NCBI GenBank assembly: GCA_036677425.1
Contig: JARFVT010000012.1
Coordinates: 186,001 to 250,000 of the forward strand
Reading direction: 5' to 3'
Source of the DNA: JARFVT01 sp036677425
Lineage (GTDB): Bacteria; Pseudomonadota; Alphaproteobacteria; UBA8366; Aestuariispiraceae
DNA: 64,000 nt
Of the stretch, positions 1-8,912 are shown piece by piece. A model generated the notes under the pieces. That model did not search any database. It was not told the DNA's origin and saw only the letters and a list, made by a program, of their open reading frames with translations. Position 1 is the first letter of the stretch; the number at the start of each line of letters is the position of its first letter. The translations under genes were made by a program, and so were the position numbers.

Positions 1-1
1 T

Positions 2-2356
2 GTTCCGCGTGCAGTTTTATTGGTTATGATAGTCTTTTTTGGCGCTCTCGGCCTGCGTGGCGGGTTATTAGTTGGTATTGCCATACCTGGATCATTTCTT
101 GCGGGAATTCTGGTGCTGGCTACCTCGGGTATGACCGTTAATGTTGTGGTGCTATTCGCCCTTATATTATCGGTCGGCATGTTGGTCGATGGCGCAATTG
201 TGGTGATTGAATATGCCGATCGTAAATTAGCCGAAGGCGAGCCACGAAATGTGGCCTATGGCATGGCGGCAAAACGCATGGCATGGCCGATAATTGCCTC
301 AACCGCAACCACATTAGCGGCCTTTTTACCACTATTATTTTGGCCAGGTATCGTTGGCGAATTCATGAAATATTTGCCCATAACCCTTATCGCAACATTG
401 ACCGCATCACTGGCAATGGCATTAATTTTTATTCCTGTGCTAGGTGCTAATTTAACCGTCATTATTACAATTGTCATAACAATCATAACAGCCGTTATTA
501 TGGCGATGGTTGGGTCTAATCTATTCACATTATTCAATGCAGAATTAGCCGCAATTGGTGGTTTTATTTTCGCAATTCCAGGAGTTTATCTTGGGTATAA
601 GCTTGGTAAATATTCGGGTTATTTGTTAGATAAACAATCAGATAGCCCTGATTTAAATAAACAATTATCGGCTGAACATAGCCAATCAAGCATTGAAAAT
701 CTTGGTGGCTTCACTGGTGGATATATAAAAATATTACATATGGCATTGAAACATCCCGTAAAGGTAATAATCATTGCAGTTAGCTGTTTAATTGGATCAA
801 ATCTTGCCTATGGGCAATTTGGTAAAGGTTTAGAGTTTTTTCCATCAATTGAACCAAGCCTTGGCATTTTAAATATTCATGCCCGTGGCAATCTTTCCGT
901 AGTTGAAAAAGATAAATTAGTACGCGAAGTAGAGGATATTATATTAGAATTATCAGATGAAACCCATGAATTTAAAACCATCTATAGTGTTAGCGGCAAT
1001 ATTGCCGCCCGCGATAATGAGGCCGAAGATTTTATTGGTTATATTCAAATGGAATTTGGTAATTGGGATGAAAGACGAAAAGCCGTTGAAATTCAAGCCG
1101 ATTTAATGGATAGAACCAGCGGCTTACATGGCATATGGATTGAATATCGCGAAGAAGAACAAGGGCCGCCAACTGGAAAGCCAATTAATATACAATTATC
1201 TTCACGTAACCCTGAATTATTAGATGATTTATTAATTAAATTCCGCCAACATTTGGATGGGGTTGAAGGTCTGAAAGATATTGAAGATAGCCGGCCAATT
1301 CCCGGTATAGATTGGCAATTAAATGTCGATCGGGCGCAAGCAGCAAAATTTGGTGCAGATATCACCATAATTGGTAATTTTATTCAATTAATAACCAAAG
1401 GCATGCGACTTAGTGATTATCGCCCCGATGATACCGATGAAGAAATTGATATTATTGCCAGATTTCCCAAAGAATATCGAACTATAGATCAACTAGATCA
1501 AATACGTATAAATACCAATGCAGGACAAGCACCATTAAGCAGCTTTGTTGAGCGAACCGCAACAACACGCACTGGCACTATCCACCGTGTTGATTCAAAA
1601 CGTATAGTCTATTTAATGGCAGAACTTGAAACGGGTACTTTAGCCAATGATAAAGTAAATGAGTTAAAGGCATGGGTAAAAACCATCGATATCCCAGACG
1701 AGGTTAGCGTTACATTTAAAGGTGAAGATGAGGAGCAAGCAAAATCACAAGAGTTTCTAACAAAAGCCTTCATGGTTGCATTATTTTTAATGGCCTTAAT
1801 CTTGGTAACACAGTTTAATAGTTTTTATTCAGCATTTTTGATTTTATTTGCGGTTATTATGTCTACAGCAGGGGTTTTTATCGGCCTATTGATAGTTCAA
1901 GAACCATTTGGCGTTATTATGAGCGGAGTTGGTGTGATTGCCCTCGCTGGTATTGTGGTTAATAATAATATTGTATTGATTGATACTTTTGATCGATTAG
2001 TAAAAACCGAAAAAACCGCATATGACGCAATTTTATTAACTGGCGCACAACGTTTACGCCCCGTAATGTTAACCACGATAACTACCGTGCTTGGCCTGTT
2101 ACCAATGGTATTGCAAGTGAATATTGATTTTGTCGAACGCGATCTATCAATCGGTGCGCCATCAACCCAATGGTGGAAACAATTAGCCACGGCAATTTCC
2201 TTTGGTTTGACATTCGCCACTATGCTAACCTTGGTTGTAACACCTGCAGCATTGATGCTACGCGAAAATCTCAAGGCCATAAAAACCAAGAAAAACAAGC
2301 CCGTAATATCAGATGATGATATAATAAGTGAAGCAGATTTATTGGAAAGCCAATGA
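2..2356 (+). CDS. RND-family efflux transporter permease, 5' end outside window
   Basis: Inner-membrane, proton-driven exporter of the AcrB/HAE type, normally working with a periplasmic adaptor and an outer-membrane channel. The reading frame is open from base 2, so the true start lies upstream; 784 residues are visible of roughly 1,100, with about the first 340 missing by comparison with AcrB. TM4 carries VDGAIVV, where AcrB has VDDAIVV, so only one of the two relay aspartates is kept. TM10 reads GIVVNNNIVLID, with no counterpart of the AcrB lysine. The large second periplasmic region lies between GKGLEFFPS and the late helices. Between the first helical block and that region sit two extra hydrophobic stretches (about bases 450-545 and 545-615) not typical of AcrB. 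The substrate cannot be told from sequence. No partner gene is visible in this window. Confidence 0.93.
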   Translation, partial: VPRAVLLVMIVFFGALGLRGGLLVGIAIPGSFLAGILVLATSGMTVNVVVLFALILSVGMLVDGAIVVIEYADRKLAEGEPRNVAYGMAAKRMAWPIIASTATTLAAFLPLLFWPGIVGEFMKYLPITLIATLTASLAMALIFIPVLGANLTVIITIVITIITAVIMAMVGSNLFTLFNAELAAIGGFIFAIPGVYLGYKLGKYSGYLLDKQSDSPDLNKQLSAEHSQSSIENLGGFTGGYIKILHMALKHPVKVIIIAVSCLIGSNLAYGQFGKGLEFFPSIEPSLGILNIHARGNLSVVEKDKLVREVEDIILELSDETHEFKTIYSVSGNIAARDNEAEDFIGYIQMEFGNWDERRKAVEIQADLMDRTSGLHGIWIEYREEEQGPPTGKPINIQLSSRNPELLDDLLIKFRQHLDGVEGLKDIEDSRPIPGIDWQLNVDRAQAAKFGADITIIGNFIQLITKGMRLSDYRPDDTDEEIDIIARFPKEYRTIDQLDQIRINTNAGQAPLSSFVERTATTRTGTIHRVDSKRIVYLMAELETGTLANDKVNELKAWVKTIDIPDEVSVTFKGEDEEQAKSQEFLTKAFMVALFLMALILVTQFNSFYSAFLILFAVIMSTAGVFIGLLIVQEPFGVIMSGVGVIALAGIVVNNNIVLIDTFDRLVKTEKTAYDAILLTGAQRLRPVMLTTITTVLGLLPMVLQVNIDFVERDLSIGAPSTQWWKQLATAISFGLTFATMLTLVVTPAALMLRENLKAIKTKKNKPVISDDDIISEADLLESQ

Positions 2357-2393
2357 TTACAATTGAGAATTAACCATTCGCTTATAGCTTAAT

Positions 2394-2433
2394 AAAAAAA
2401 AGCCTGTGACTATCTCACAGGCTTTTTTTTTTT
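2394..2433. terminator. Bidirectional rho-independent terminator
   Basis: A 9-bp perfect stem, AGCCTGTGA (2401-2409) with TCACAGGCT (2415-2423), closes a 5-base loop. It is preceded by seven A and followed by ten T, so it can act on both strands. It lies between the convergent RND transporter and cyclophilin genes. Confidence 0.93.
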
Positions 2434-2459
2434 ATCAAACCATCTTCAATAATTATTGC

Positions 2460-3023
2460 TTAACCATCCACAACCGCCGCAACTTTCATTGAGTGCATGT
2501 TATCAGGATCATCAACCGTGCCACTACCTGCTGCACCATGTTTAAGACCATCAATAAACTCCATGCCTGATGTTACCTGCCCCCATACGCTATATTGGTT
2601 ATCAAGATGCGGCGCATTATCAAAAACGATAAAAAATTGGCTATTGGCGCTATCAGGCTGACCAGACCTTGCCATCGATGCAGTACCGCGTATATGTGAT
2701 TCTTTTGAAAATTCGGCTTTTAAATCTGGCTTATCTGAACCGCCCATGCCCGTGCCAGTAGGATCACCAGTTTGCGCCATAAATCCCGGAATTACACGGT
2801 GAAAAACGATACCGTCATAAAATCCTTCCCGTGCCAGTTCTTTAATTCGTGCCACATGATTAGGGGCAAGATCAGGCCGTAGCTCGATAACCACACGACC
2901 AGCCTCAAGTACAATATATAGGGTATTTTCTAAATCCATTGCGTTTATATTTCCACTTATAAAAATGCTAAGTCCAAGACTTATAGTAATAAAAGATAAT
3001 ATTCGTTTTATTGAATTAATCAT
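2460..3023 (-). CDS. ppiA: Secreted peptidyl-prolyl cis-trans isomerase, cyclophilin type
   Basis: Catalyses cis-trans isomerisation of peptide bonds before proline, probably in the periplasm. The 187-residue product starts with a signal peptide: a basic N-terminus, then a hydrophobic run to about residue 28 ending near GNINA. The cyclophilin core follows, with FHRVIPGFMAQTGD (catalytic Arg and the Phe/Met/Gln pocket), the NSQFFIV strand and a loop containing WGQV. Length and motifs fit short bacterial cyclophilins. It ends against the shared terminator. The upstream gap to the divergent exonuclease gene is 113 bp and must hold both promoters. Confidence 0.95.
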   Translation of the reverse strand: MINSIKRILSFITISLGLSIFISGNINAMDLENTLYIVLEAGRVVIELRPDLAPNHVARIKELAREGFYDGIVFHRVIPGFMAQTGDPTGTGMGGSDKPDLKAEFSKESHIRGTASMARSGQPDSANSQFFIVFDNAPHLDNQYSVWGQVTSGMEFIDGLKHGAAGSGTVDDPDNMHSMKVAAVVDG

Positions 3024-3136
3024 TATTTGTCATCCTGAAATATTATATTAGGATATAATTATAATCTATGCTTTTTACTTTTGCAACTATCAATTATGGT
3101 AATTTGATGTTTTATTAATAATAAACGGGGGATGTA

Positions 3137-3967
3137 ATGTTAGATCAAATTTTTGTCTTTGATATTGAAACCGTACCAGATGCAGCGGTAGTAAAATCTT
3201 TAACTGGATATGATGGCGATGATATCGAAAAACAACGTGAAGAATTATCACGCTATCATTTAAAATTAACCGATGGTCGCAGTAATTTCCCACGCCAATC
3301 TTTTCATAAAATAGTCGCAATCAGTTTTTTACGCGCAACAATCCTGCGCGATGGCAATTACGAAGCATATCAATTAGAAGAATTACGATCTGGCGGCACG
3401 GTTGATTCCGAAGAAAAAGACCTGATCAAAGGGTTTTTTAATTATGCAGGTAAATATTTACCACGCTTGATAAGCTATAATGGTCGTACATTCGATATTC
3501 CCGTATTAAAATATCGGGCGATGAAATATGGCGTTAATGCCGAATGGTTTTATAAAACCGGTGATAAATGGGCGAATTATAATCAACGATATGCCAAGGA
3601 ATGGCATTGTGATTTATTTGACGTTCTAAGCGATTATGGCGCATCGGCAAGACATAAAATGAATGAAATTTGCGCCAGCCTCGATCTTCCTGGCAAGGGT
3701 GATGTGGATGGTAGCGACGTAATGAAACTATATGATGATGGTAAAATTCAAGATATCCGTGATTATTGTGAAACCGATGTCGCCAATACATTTTTATTAT
3801 ATTTAAGATACGCCCTGCATAGCGGTATTACCGATAATGATGGTTATAATCATAGTATAAATTTATTACAATCACATATGGAGGAACAGGCAGAAAATCG
3901 CCAATCATATGGAAAATTCTTAGAATTATGGCGCGAAAGCAGTGGCGGAACATTTTCTGCATTTTAA
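3137..3967 (+). CDS. Predicted 3'-5' exonuclease, PolB-like (DnaQ fold)
   Basis: A stand-alone exonuclease-domain protein of 276 residues related to the proofreading domain of family B polymerases. The three acidic motifs are visible: VFDIETVPD near residue 9 (Asp and Glu), LISYNGRTFDIPVL near 110-122 (Asp) and RDYCETDVANT near 208-215 (Tyr and Asp). These are the metal ligands expected for a two-metal nuclease. A GTG-rich start is not needed, as the ATG at 3137 is preceded by GGGGGATGTA. Its cellular substrate is unknown; such proteins are common in Alphaproteobacteria as single genes. No operon partner is visible. Confidence 0.85.
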   Translation: MLDQIFVFDIETVPDAAVVKSLTGYDGDDIEKQREELSRYHLKLTDGRSNFPRQSFHKIVAISFLRATILRDGNYEAYQLEELRSGGTVDSEEKDLIKGFFNYAGKYLPRLISYNGRTFDIPVLKYRAMKYGVNAEWFYKTGDKWANYNQRYAKEWHCDLFDVLSDYGASARHKMNEICASLDLPGKGDVDGSDVMKLYDDGKIQDIRDYCETDVANTFLLYLRYALHSGITDNDGYNHSINLLQSHMEEQAENRQSYGKFLELWRESSGGTFSAF

Positions 3968-3976
3968 TAAATTACT

Positions 3977-4248
3977 ATGGGTATAAATTTCACCCAATGG
4001 AGAGAAAACCAAACAGCGGCATTATATCTTAATAAAAAGACATCCAAAACACCCTGAACTGGTCAATAGTTAAAGCAACAAATAGTTTATTACACAAGAT
4101 ATTCAATGGGTTTCACTTAAAGCTTAATGCAATAGATTTATTACTCTATCGCATTATTATATAATTAAATATTACTGATAAAGATTTAAAATATCCAATT
4201 CTGAATCAATTAAAAACCGAAGGCAAATTAGTCAATACGGTTATCTGA
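3977..4248 (+). pseudogene. Possible remnant of a protein-L-isoaspartate O-methyltransferase gene
   Basis: The gap between the exonuclease and the ProC-like gene has no intact ORF. Two pieces in different frames recall the ends of an alphaproteobacterial Pcm-type methyltransferase. The stretch from 3977 reads NFTQWRENQTAALYLNKKT, like the usual N-terminus. The stretch at about 4175-4248 reads YPILNQLKTEGKLVNTVI, like the P..LL.QL..GG.LV segment. The middle is missing and stops occur in all frames. This is a weak match made by eye; it may be simple non-coding DNA. Confidence 0.3.
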
Positions 4249-4282
4249 TATTCAAATTTATGCAATTTAACAAATATGACTG

Positions 4283-5041
4283 TTAACCTTTTATTCGCAT
4301 AGAAATCGCACCCAACGCCTTTTGCCAATCATCGCGGCTATTTTTTATATTTGATATACCTAATTCAGTAATGCCGCCTTTTGTCGCGATGCTGTCGATT
4401 AATTGATTTAAATCTTGTTGACTATCTAATAATGCCGAGGCATTGCCAATCAATGTTTGCGCCACAAGCTTACGCGCGGTTTCTTGATCCAAGCCTTGAT
4501 TTATAAACCAATTAATTATATCTGCCATGAAAGAAAAGCTCATGCCAGAAAACCCGCCAAATACCGCCGCTGTTGCAAAATCTTGCCAATCATCCATAAT
4601 ATGTACTGGGCCAAGCATTTGCAAAAAATCCACCGCCATATTATTTTTGGGAAATAAAATTGATGGTCCTTTACCAATTGCATTGGCAAGCCCTGGCATC
4701 ATCGCACAGGCGGCAAATGCAGGCGCAACCAATGGCGATAATTCCTTATATGTGAATCCTGCCGCCGTTGAAATAATAATTTTTTTATTAGAAAATTCAA
4801 GCTGCGATAACATATTCTTCACTTGATTAGGTAATACCGCGATAATTATAATATCCGAACCATCGACAACCGCCTGATTATCCTTGGCAATTGGGCAATT
4901 AAACTTTTTGGATAATTGCACCGATTTTTCTGCATTACGCGGCGATAATAAAAATTTATATTGGCTGGATTTAGCAGCCCCCGACATTAAAAAACCCGTC
5001 AAATGACCAACGCCGATAAAGCCTATTGTTATTTTATTCAT
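4283..5041 (-). CDS. Pyrroline-5-carboxylate reductase family protein (ProC-like)
   Basis: NAD(P)H-dependent reductase of the ProC fold, 252 residues from the chosen start. The N-terminal Rossmann motif reads ITIGFIGVGHLTGFL. The family's substrate-loop proline motif appears as MMPGLANAIGKGPSI. The C-terminal dimer domain has TKGGITELGI, where true ProC has S/T-P-G-G-T-T. The motif is therefore altered and the substrate may not be pyrroline-5-carboxylate. I chose the second of two adjacent ATGs because the GGGG at about 5047-5050 is then 5 bases away; a longer frame to 5107 would overlap the upstream gene. It lies 13 bp behind the HemL-like aminotransferase, so the two are surely co-transcribed. 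The pairing suggests amino-acid catabolism rather than proline synthesis. Confidence 0.82.
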   Translation of the reverse strand: MNKITIGFIGVGHLTGFLMSGAAKSSQYKFLLSPRNAEKSVQLSKKFNCPIAKDNQAVVDGSDIIIIAVLPNQVKNMLSQLEFSNKKIIISTAAGFTYKELSPLVAPAFAACAMMPGLANAIGKGPSILFPKNNMAVDFLQMLGPVHIMDDWQDFATAAVFGGFSGMSFSFMADIINWFINQGLDQETARKLVAQTLIGNASALLDSQQDLNQLIDSIATKGGITELGISNIKNSRDDWQKALGAISMRIKG

Positions 5042-5054
5042 CATATCCCCATAT

Positions 5055-6377
5055 TTATTTTGGCATTTCGTCCAACACTTCGCCAATCGCCTTTGCCGTG
5101 ATTGCAATTTCTGCGTCCGTATGGACGATGCTTGATAATGAATGCAGCGTCGCCGATGGATTCATATAAATACCTTTATCCATCAAACGTAAGACAAAAT
5201 CTCTAAATTTCAAACGATCAACATGCCCGCAAAAATCGCGGTAATCTGTGATTTTTGGTAAATCAGTAAAGAATATTTGAAACATGGAATTAACACCCTG
5301 AATAATGATATTATCATGTTTAGATTGTTTAATTTCTTGTTGAATAGCCGCCGTCATTTTTTTGCCAATATTAGCCAAAAGCTTAAAATTAGCCTTATCA
5401 TTGGCGAGCATAGTATCCAACATAGTTTTTGTCGCATATAATGCCAGTCTTGCGGCATTATGCGTACCAAAATGTAATATTTTACCCCATTCCAAACCTG
5501 CCATTATTTCCAATGAACCGCCAATTGCCGCCATTGGAAAACCACCGCCCAACGCCTTGCCATAGGTGGTAATATCTGGTGATAAGCCATAAAGTTCAGC
5601 CACACCACCAGAAGCCAGCCTAAAACCAGTTACAGTTTCGTCCAAATAAAATAATGCGCCATATTCTTTACATAATTCCTGCATTCGCATTAAATAACCA
5701 TCTTTAGGCGGGATAACTCCCATATTTGACATCACGCCTTCGGTTACTACACATGCAATTGTCTTGCCATGGTTTTCCATAACCCGCTCCAATGCCTCGA
5801 TATCATTCCACGGCACAACAATAGTATCAAGCCAAGTTTCTTCTAATATTCCTGACGAATCAGGAATACGAATTGGTGAATTGCGATGCCCCAATGATGT
5901 TACTGGCTGTGGGTTGGTATTAAGCAAAACGCTATCAGACCAACCATGATAATGGCCTTCAAATTTTAAAATTTTGCGCCTACCAGTTAGTCCACGCGCC
6001 AATCTAAATGCCGCCATTGCTGCTTCTGTTCCCGTATTAGCAAAGCGGATTTTTTCAACATTAGGAAGCATTCCACATAAAATTTCCGCCACATCGACCT
6101 CGACTTCTAATGCCGTGGCAAAATGCGTGCCGCGTGCGACCTCTTTTGTGATTGTTTCAACTATCGCAGGATGGGCATGACCAAGCGGCAATGCGCCAAA
6201 TGCCATCATCCAATCAATATATTCATTGCCATCAACATCATATAGCCTTGTACCCTTGCCATGCGACATATAGCGTGGTGTAGTGCCAAAGGCCGCAGGC
6301 CCACGAGACGACGATGAAACACCTTCGACCAGAACCTTAACACCCCGATTGAATAAATTTTCAGATTTCTGTTGCAT
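5055..6377 (-). CDS. Class III aminotransferase, glutamate-1-semialdehyde aminomutase-like
   Basis: PLP enzyme of 440 residues close to HemL. Visible motifs: the substrate-entry segment SSSRGPAAFG near residue 20-30, ANTGTEAAMAAFRLAR (phosphate-binding Gly-Thr), FEGHYHGWSD, LDETVTGFR (Asp that binds the pyridine nitrogen) and TYGKALGGGFP, whose Lys near residue 271 should carry PLP. Alphaproteobacteria normally make aminolevulinate by ALA synthase, so a HemL-like gene next to a ProC-like reductase and a divergent cupin regulator is more likely catabolic than haem-related; that is inference. AGGA lies 9 bases before the ATG. True HemL activity cannot be excluded. Confidence 0.85.
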   Translation of the reverse strand: MQQKSENLFNRGVKVLVEGVSSSSRGPAAFGTTPRYMSHGKGTRLYDVDGNEYIDWMMAFGALPLGHAHPAIVETITKEVARGTHFATALEVEVDVAEILCGMLPNVEKIRFANTGTEAAMAAFRLARGLTGRRKILKFEGHYHGWSDSVLLNTNPQPVTSLGHRNSPIRIPDSSGILEETWLDTIVVPWNDIEALERVMENHGKTIACVVTEGVMSNMGVIPPKDGYLMRMQELCKEYGALFYLDETVTGFRLASGGVAELYGLSPDITTYGKALGGGFPMAAIGGSLEIMAGLEWGKILHFGTHNAARLALYATKTMLDTMLANDKANFKLLANIGKKMTAAIQQEIKQSKHDNIIIQGVNSMFQIFFTDLPKITDYRDFCGHVDRLKFRDFVLRLMDKGIYMNPSATLHSLSSIVHTDAEIAITAKAIGEVLDEMPK

Positions 6378-6418
6378 CTAACATTTCCTAGTAATTATAT
6401 ATTGAAGTTTTTTATTTG

Positions 6419-6432
6419 TTTCCTATAGGAAA
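6419..6432. promoter_or_regulatory. Perfect 14-bp palindrome, candidate operator
   Basis: TTTCCTATAGGAAA is a perfect palindrome in the 157-bp gap between the divergent aminotransferase and XRE-cupin regulator genes. A half-site (ATTTCCTA) recurs at about 6383-6390, over the aminotransferase ribosome site. A second, looser inverted repeat, ATGCAA (6454-6459) / TTGCAT (6472-6477), lies towards the regulator. Position and symmetry fit a binding site for the adjacent regulator; no such binding is known to me. Confidence 0.5.
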
Positions 6433-6534
6433 TATAATATTACATAAACTCATATGCAAGCTTTTTATATTTTGCATGAAGCATATAATATAATATAATA
6501 TTATCAATAATCATATATATTTAAGGTAATAAAA

Positions 6535-7182
6535 ATGGATGATAAATTAATAAATAGCATTCCAGAATTAAATAAATTGATCACTACTAAAATAAAAAAA
6601 CAACATAATCAGGTTTTAAATTTAGGCGAGCGAATAAAATATTTGCGAACACAACAGAAATTAACATTGGGCAAATTAAGTAAACGTGCCGATATTGCCA
6701 AATCAACAATTTCAAAAATTGAAAATTCGCAAATGTCGCCAACCTATGACCTATTGCAAAAGCTTTCAAATGGCTTTGGCCTTGATTTAACCGAACTTAT
6801 TTCTAATAATTCTGCGCCATCTTTTCTGGGACGACGCGCCATTACAAGAAAATCTGAGGGTGAATATTTAAAAGGCGACAATTTCACTCATGAGTTTTTA
6901 GCCGCAGAAATAACTGATAAATCTTTATTGCCTTTTGTTTCACGTATCAGAGCCCATTCAATCGATGAGTATGATGATTGGCATCGTCATGAAGGCGAAG
7001 ATTTCATGTATATTTTACAAGGAAGCTGCACCATATATATGGAATCTTATAAGCCAGTAATTTTAAATATTGGTGATAGCATTTATTTTGATAGCCTAGT
7101 CGGCCATATGCTTATTTCCAATGGTGATCAAGATGCGATTGCATTATGGGTATCGACAAATTCAGGCATGAAATCCAGATAA
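6535..7182 (+). CDS. XRE-family transcriptional regulator with C-terminal cupin domain
   Basis: Two-domain regulator of 215 residues. A helix-turn-helix spans about residues 30-85, with LGKLSKRADIAKSTISKIE as the recognition part. A cupin sensor domain follows at about 140-210, with WHRHEGEDFMYILQG (metal-type His-His-Glu) and GHML near the end. Such proteins usually sense a small carboxylate or amine and control an adjacent catabolic or uptake operon. Here the divergent neighbour is the aminotransferase/reductase pair, which is the probable target. AAGGTAA precedes the ATG at good spacing. Confidence 0.9.
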   Translation: MDDKLINSIPELNKLITTKIKKQHNQVLNLGERIKYLRTQQKLTLGKLSKRADIAKSTISKIENSQMSPTYDLLQKLSNGFGLDLTELISNNSAPSFLGRRAITRKSEGEYLKGDNFTHEFLAAEITDKSLLPFVSRIRAHSIDEYDDWHRHEGEDFMYILQGSCTIYMESYKPVILNIGDSIYFDSLVGHMLISNGDQDAIALWVSTNSGMKSR

Positions 7183-7192
7183 CCATTAACTA

Positions 7193-7747
7193 TTATTTTA
7201 ACGATATCAATTTTTGCCGTAAATCTTGGCTTATTTGCAAAATAACATCGCGCCAATTATTGGGTTTTAATTGCCTATATAATTTCATATTATCATTATA
7301 ACACCTACTATCATTTCCTTTTACTTGCCATCACCAATCGGTGATATTTTATAATGCTGTTTATTATTCTTTAAATATTTTCTTACCTCATATTCATTAA
7401 AAGCTTATTTATAATCACCTTTAAGTAAATATATAAGCGACCTATTCCATCTTAGTTTTTAATATCATAGTCTAAATCTTATGCATTAATAAATGCATCT
7501 ATAGCATTGTTTAACATGGATAAATTACGTTAAATTGGGCCATGGTTATAATGAGTTTTTAGGTTATTATTATCAATTAAAGGCCCTTGTTCTTGTCCGC
7601 CTTTTGCCTCGTCTAGCCTATTAAGGATAAGTAATCAATTACCCAACAACGACAAAATATCGGCATCAATAGCTTTAATTAATAACCCACGCCGCAAGTA
7701 AATAACCGCCGTTTCGTATCTATTCATATTACGATTAAGAATATCTA
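7193..7747 (-). pseudogene. Decayed tetratricopeptide-repeat protein gene
   Basis: The 567-bp gap between the XRE-cupin gene and asd has no intact ORF, but the minus strand keeps clear TPR fragments. From 7727: NRYETAVIYLRRGLLIKAID, then stop-broken LLILNRLDEAKGG. Next comes WNRSLIYLLKGDYK, a stop, and AFNEYEVRKYLK, which is the usual W-N-x-S-L-x-x-L-x-x-G-D-Y / W-x-x-Y-E-x-R pair of TPR proteins. Last is MKLYRQLKPNNWRDVILQIS. Several stops and frame changes separate the pieces. The remnant abuts the end of asd, so it may once have been downstream of asd in the same transcript. Confidence 0.65.
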
Positions 7748-7749
7748 AA

Positions 7750-8769
7750 TTAATCCAATAAATTACGTTTAATCAATTCCTCGGCTATTTGTATGGTATT
7801 AAGCGCAGCACCTTTGCGCAGGTTATCAGAAACACACCATAGGTTAATGGCATTATCAACCGTTGGGTCTTGGCGAATTCGGCTAATATAAACCGCATCT
7901 TCACCGCTTACCTCGTCTGGTGTTACATATCCTTCATCACGGCGATGATCAATTACCACAATACCAGGGGCATTTTCTAAAATTTCTCTAGCTTCAATAT
8001 CAGAAATATCATTTTCAAATTCAATATTTATTGCCTCCGCATGGCCAACAAAAACGGGCACACGCACGCAAGTTGCGGTTAATTTAATTTTTGGATCAAG
8101 AATTTTCTTAGTCTCAACCACCATTTTCCATTCTTCTTTGGTCGATCCATCATCCATAAATACGTCAATATGGGGAATGACATTGAATGCTATCTGCTTT
8201 GTAAATACTTCTATTGTTGGTGCATCATTAACATATATACCGCGTGTTTGCACGAATAATTCATCCATCGCGGGTTTGCCGCCGCCCGATACGGATTGAT
8301 AGGTTGAAACCACTACGCGTTTAATTTTTGCCGCATCATGTAATGGTTTCAAGGCCACCAACATTTGAATTGTCGAACAATTTGGATTGGCAATGATACC
8401 TTTTTTTCGCCAACCACTTAAGGCTTCGGGATTAACTTCGGGTATAACCAATGGCACATCTGGATCCATCCTGAAATGTGATGTATTATCGATAACCACC
8501 GCGCCTGCCGCCGCCGCAATTGGCGAATATTTCGCACTTATCGCTGCACCTGGCGATGAGAAAACAATATCCGTGCCTTTGAAATCATATAGGCTAAGAT
8601 CTTGTGCTTTTAAAAGCCTTTTATCACCATAAGATAGCTCCATGCCAACCGATCTAGATGAGGCCAAGGCGACAACTTCATCGGCGGGGAAATCTCGCTC
8701 TGCCATTGTTCTTAAAAGCTCCCGCCCAACATTACCAGTTGCACCGACGACTGCGACTTTATATCCCAT
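7750..8769 (-). CDS. asd: Aspartate-semialdehyde dehydrogenase
   Basis: Reduces aspartyl phosphate to aspartate semialdehyde, the branch point to lysine (and diaminopimelate for the cell wall), threonine, methionine and isoleucine. The 339-residue product has the NADP-binding GATGNVGRELL at residue 9, the active-site Cys in NPNCSTIQ near residue 131, and STYQSVSGGGKPAM. The C-terminal dimer interface ends with the usual WCVSDNLRKGAALN. Length is normal. It is preceded by a leader ORF and an intrinsic terminator (described separately), which together look like an attenuator. The ribosome site is weak (AGAAAG). Confidence 0.97.
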   Translation of the reverse strand: MGYKVAVVGATGNVGRELLRTMAERDFPADEVVALASSRSVGMELSYGDKRLLKAQDLSLYDFKGTDIVFSSPGAAISAKYSPIAAAAGAVVIDNTSHFRMDPDVPLVIPEVNPEALSGWRKKGIIANPNCSTIQMLVALKPLHDAAKIKRVVVSTYQSVSGGGKPAMDELFVQTRGIYVNDAPTIEVFTKQIAFNVIPHIDVFMDDGSTKEEWKMVVETKKILDPKIKLTATCVRVPVFVGHAEAINIEFENDISDIEAREILENAPGIVVIDHRRDEGYVTPDEVSGEDAVYISRIRQDPTVDNAINLWCVSDNLRKGAALNTIQIAEELIKRNLLD

Positions 8770-8841
8770 AACTTTAACTTTCTAATCTGATTTAATTTAA
8801 AATTTCTATATTATATTTATATTTCTGACCAGCTATGCCAA

Positions 8842-8872
8842 TTAAAAAACCGGAACTTGCAAAAGCCCCGGT
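8842..8872 (-). terminator. Intrinsic terminator/attenuator hairpin upstream of asd
   Basis: Read on the minus strand, ACCGGGGCTT (8872-8863) pairs with AAGTTCCGGT (8858-8849) around a TTGC loop: ten pairs, two of them G-U. T8849 starts a run of six T. It sits 73 bp before the asd start codon and 41 bases after the leader ORF stop, so it would end transcripts before asd unless prevented. GCCCC at 8903-8899 can pair with GGGGC at 8869-8865, which would break the stem: a candidate antiterminator. Confidence 0.85.
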
Positions 8873-8912
8873 GATAATTACCATTGAATTGGCACAAGGG
8901 GGCGTTAATTGC

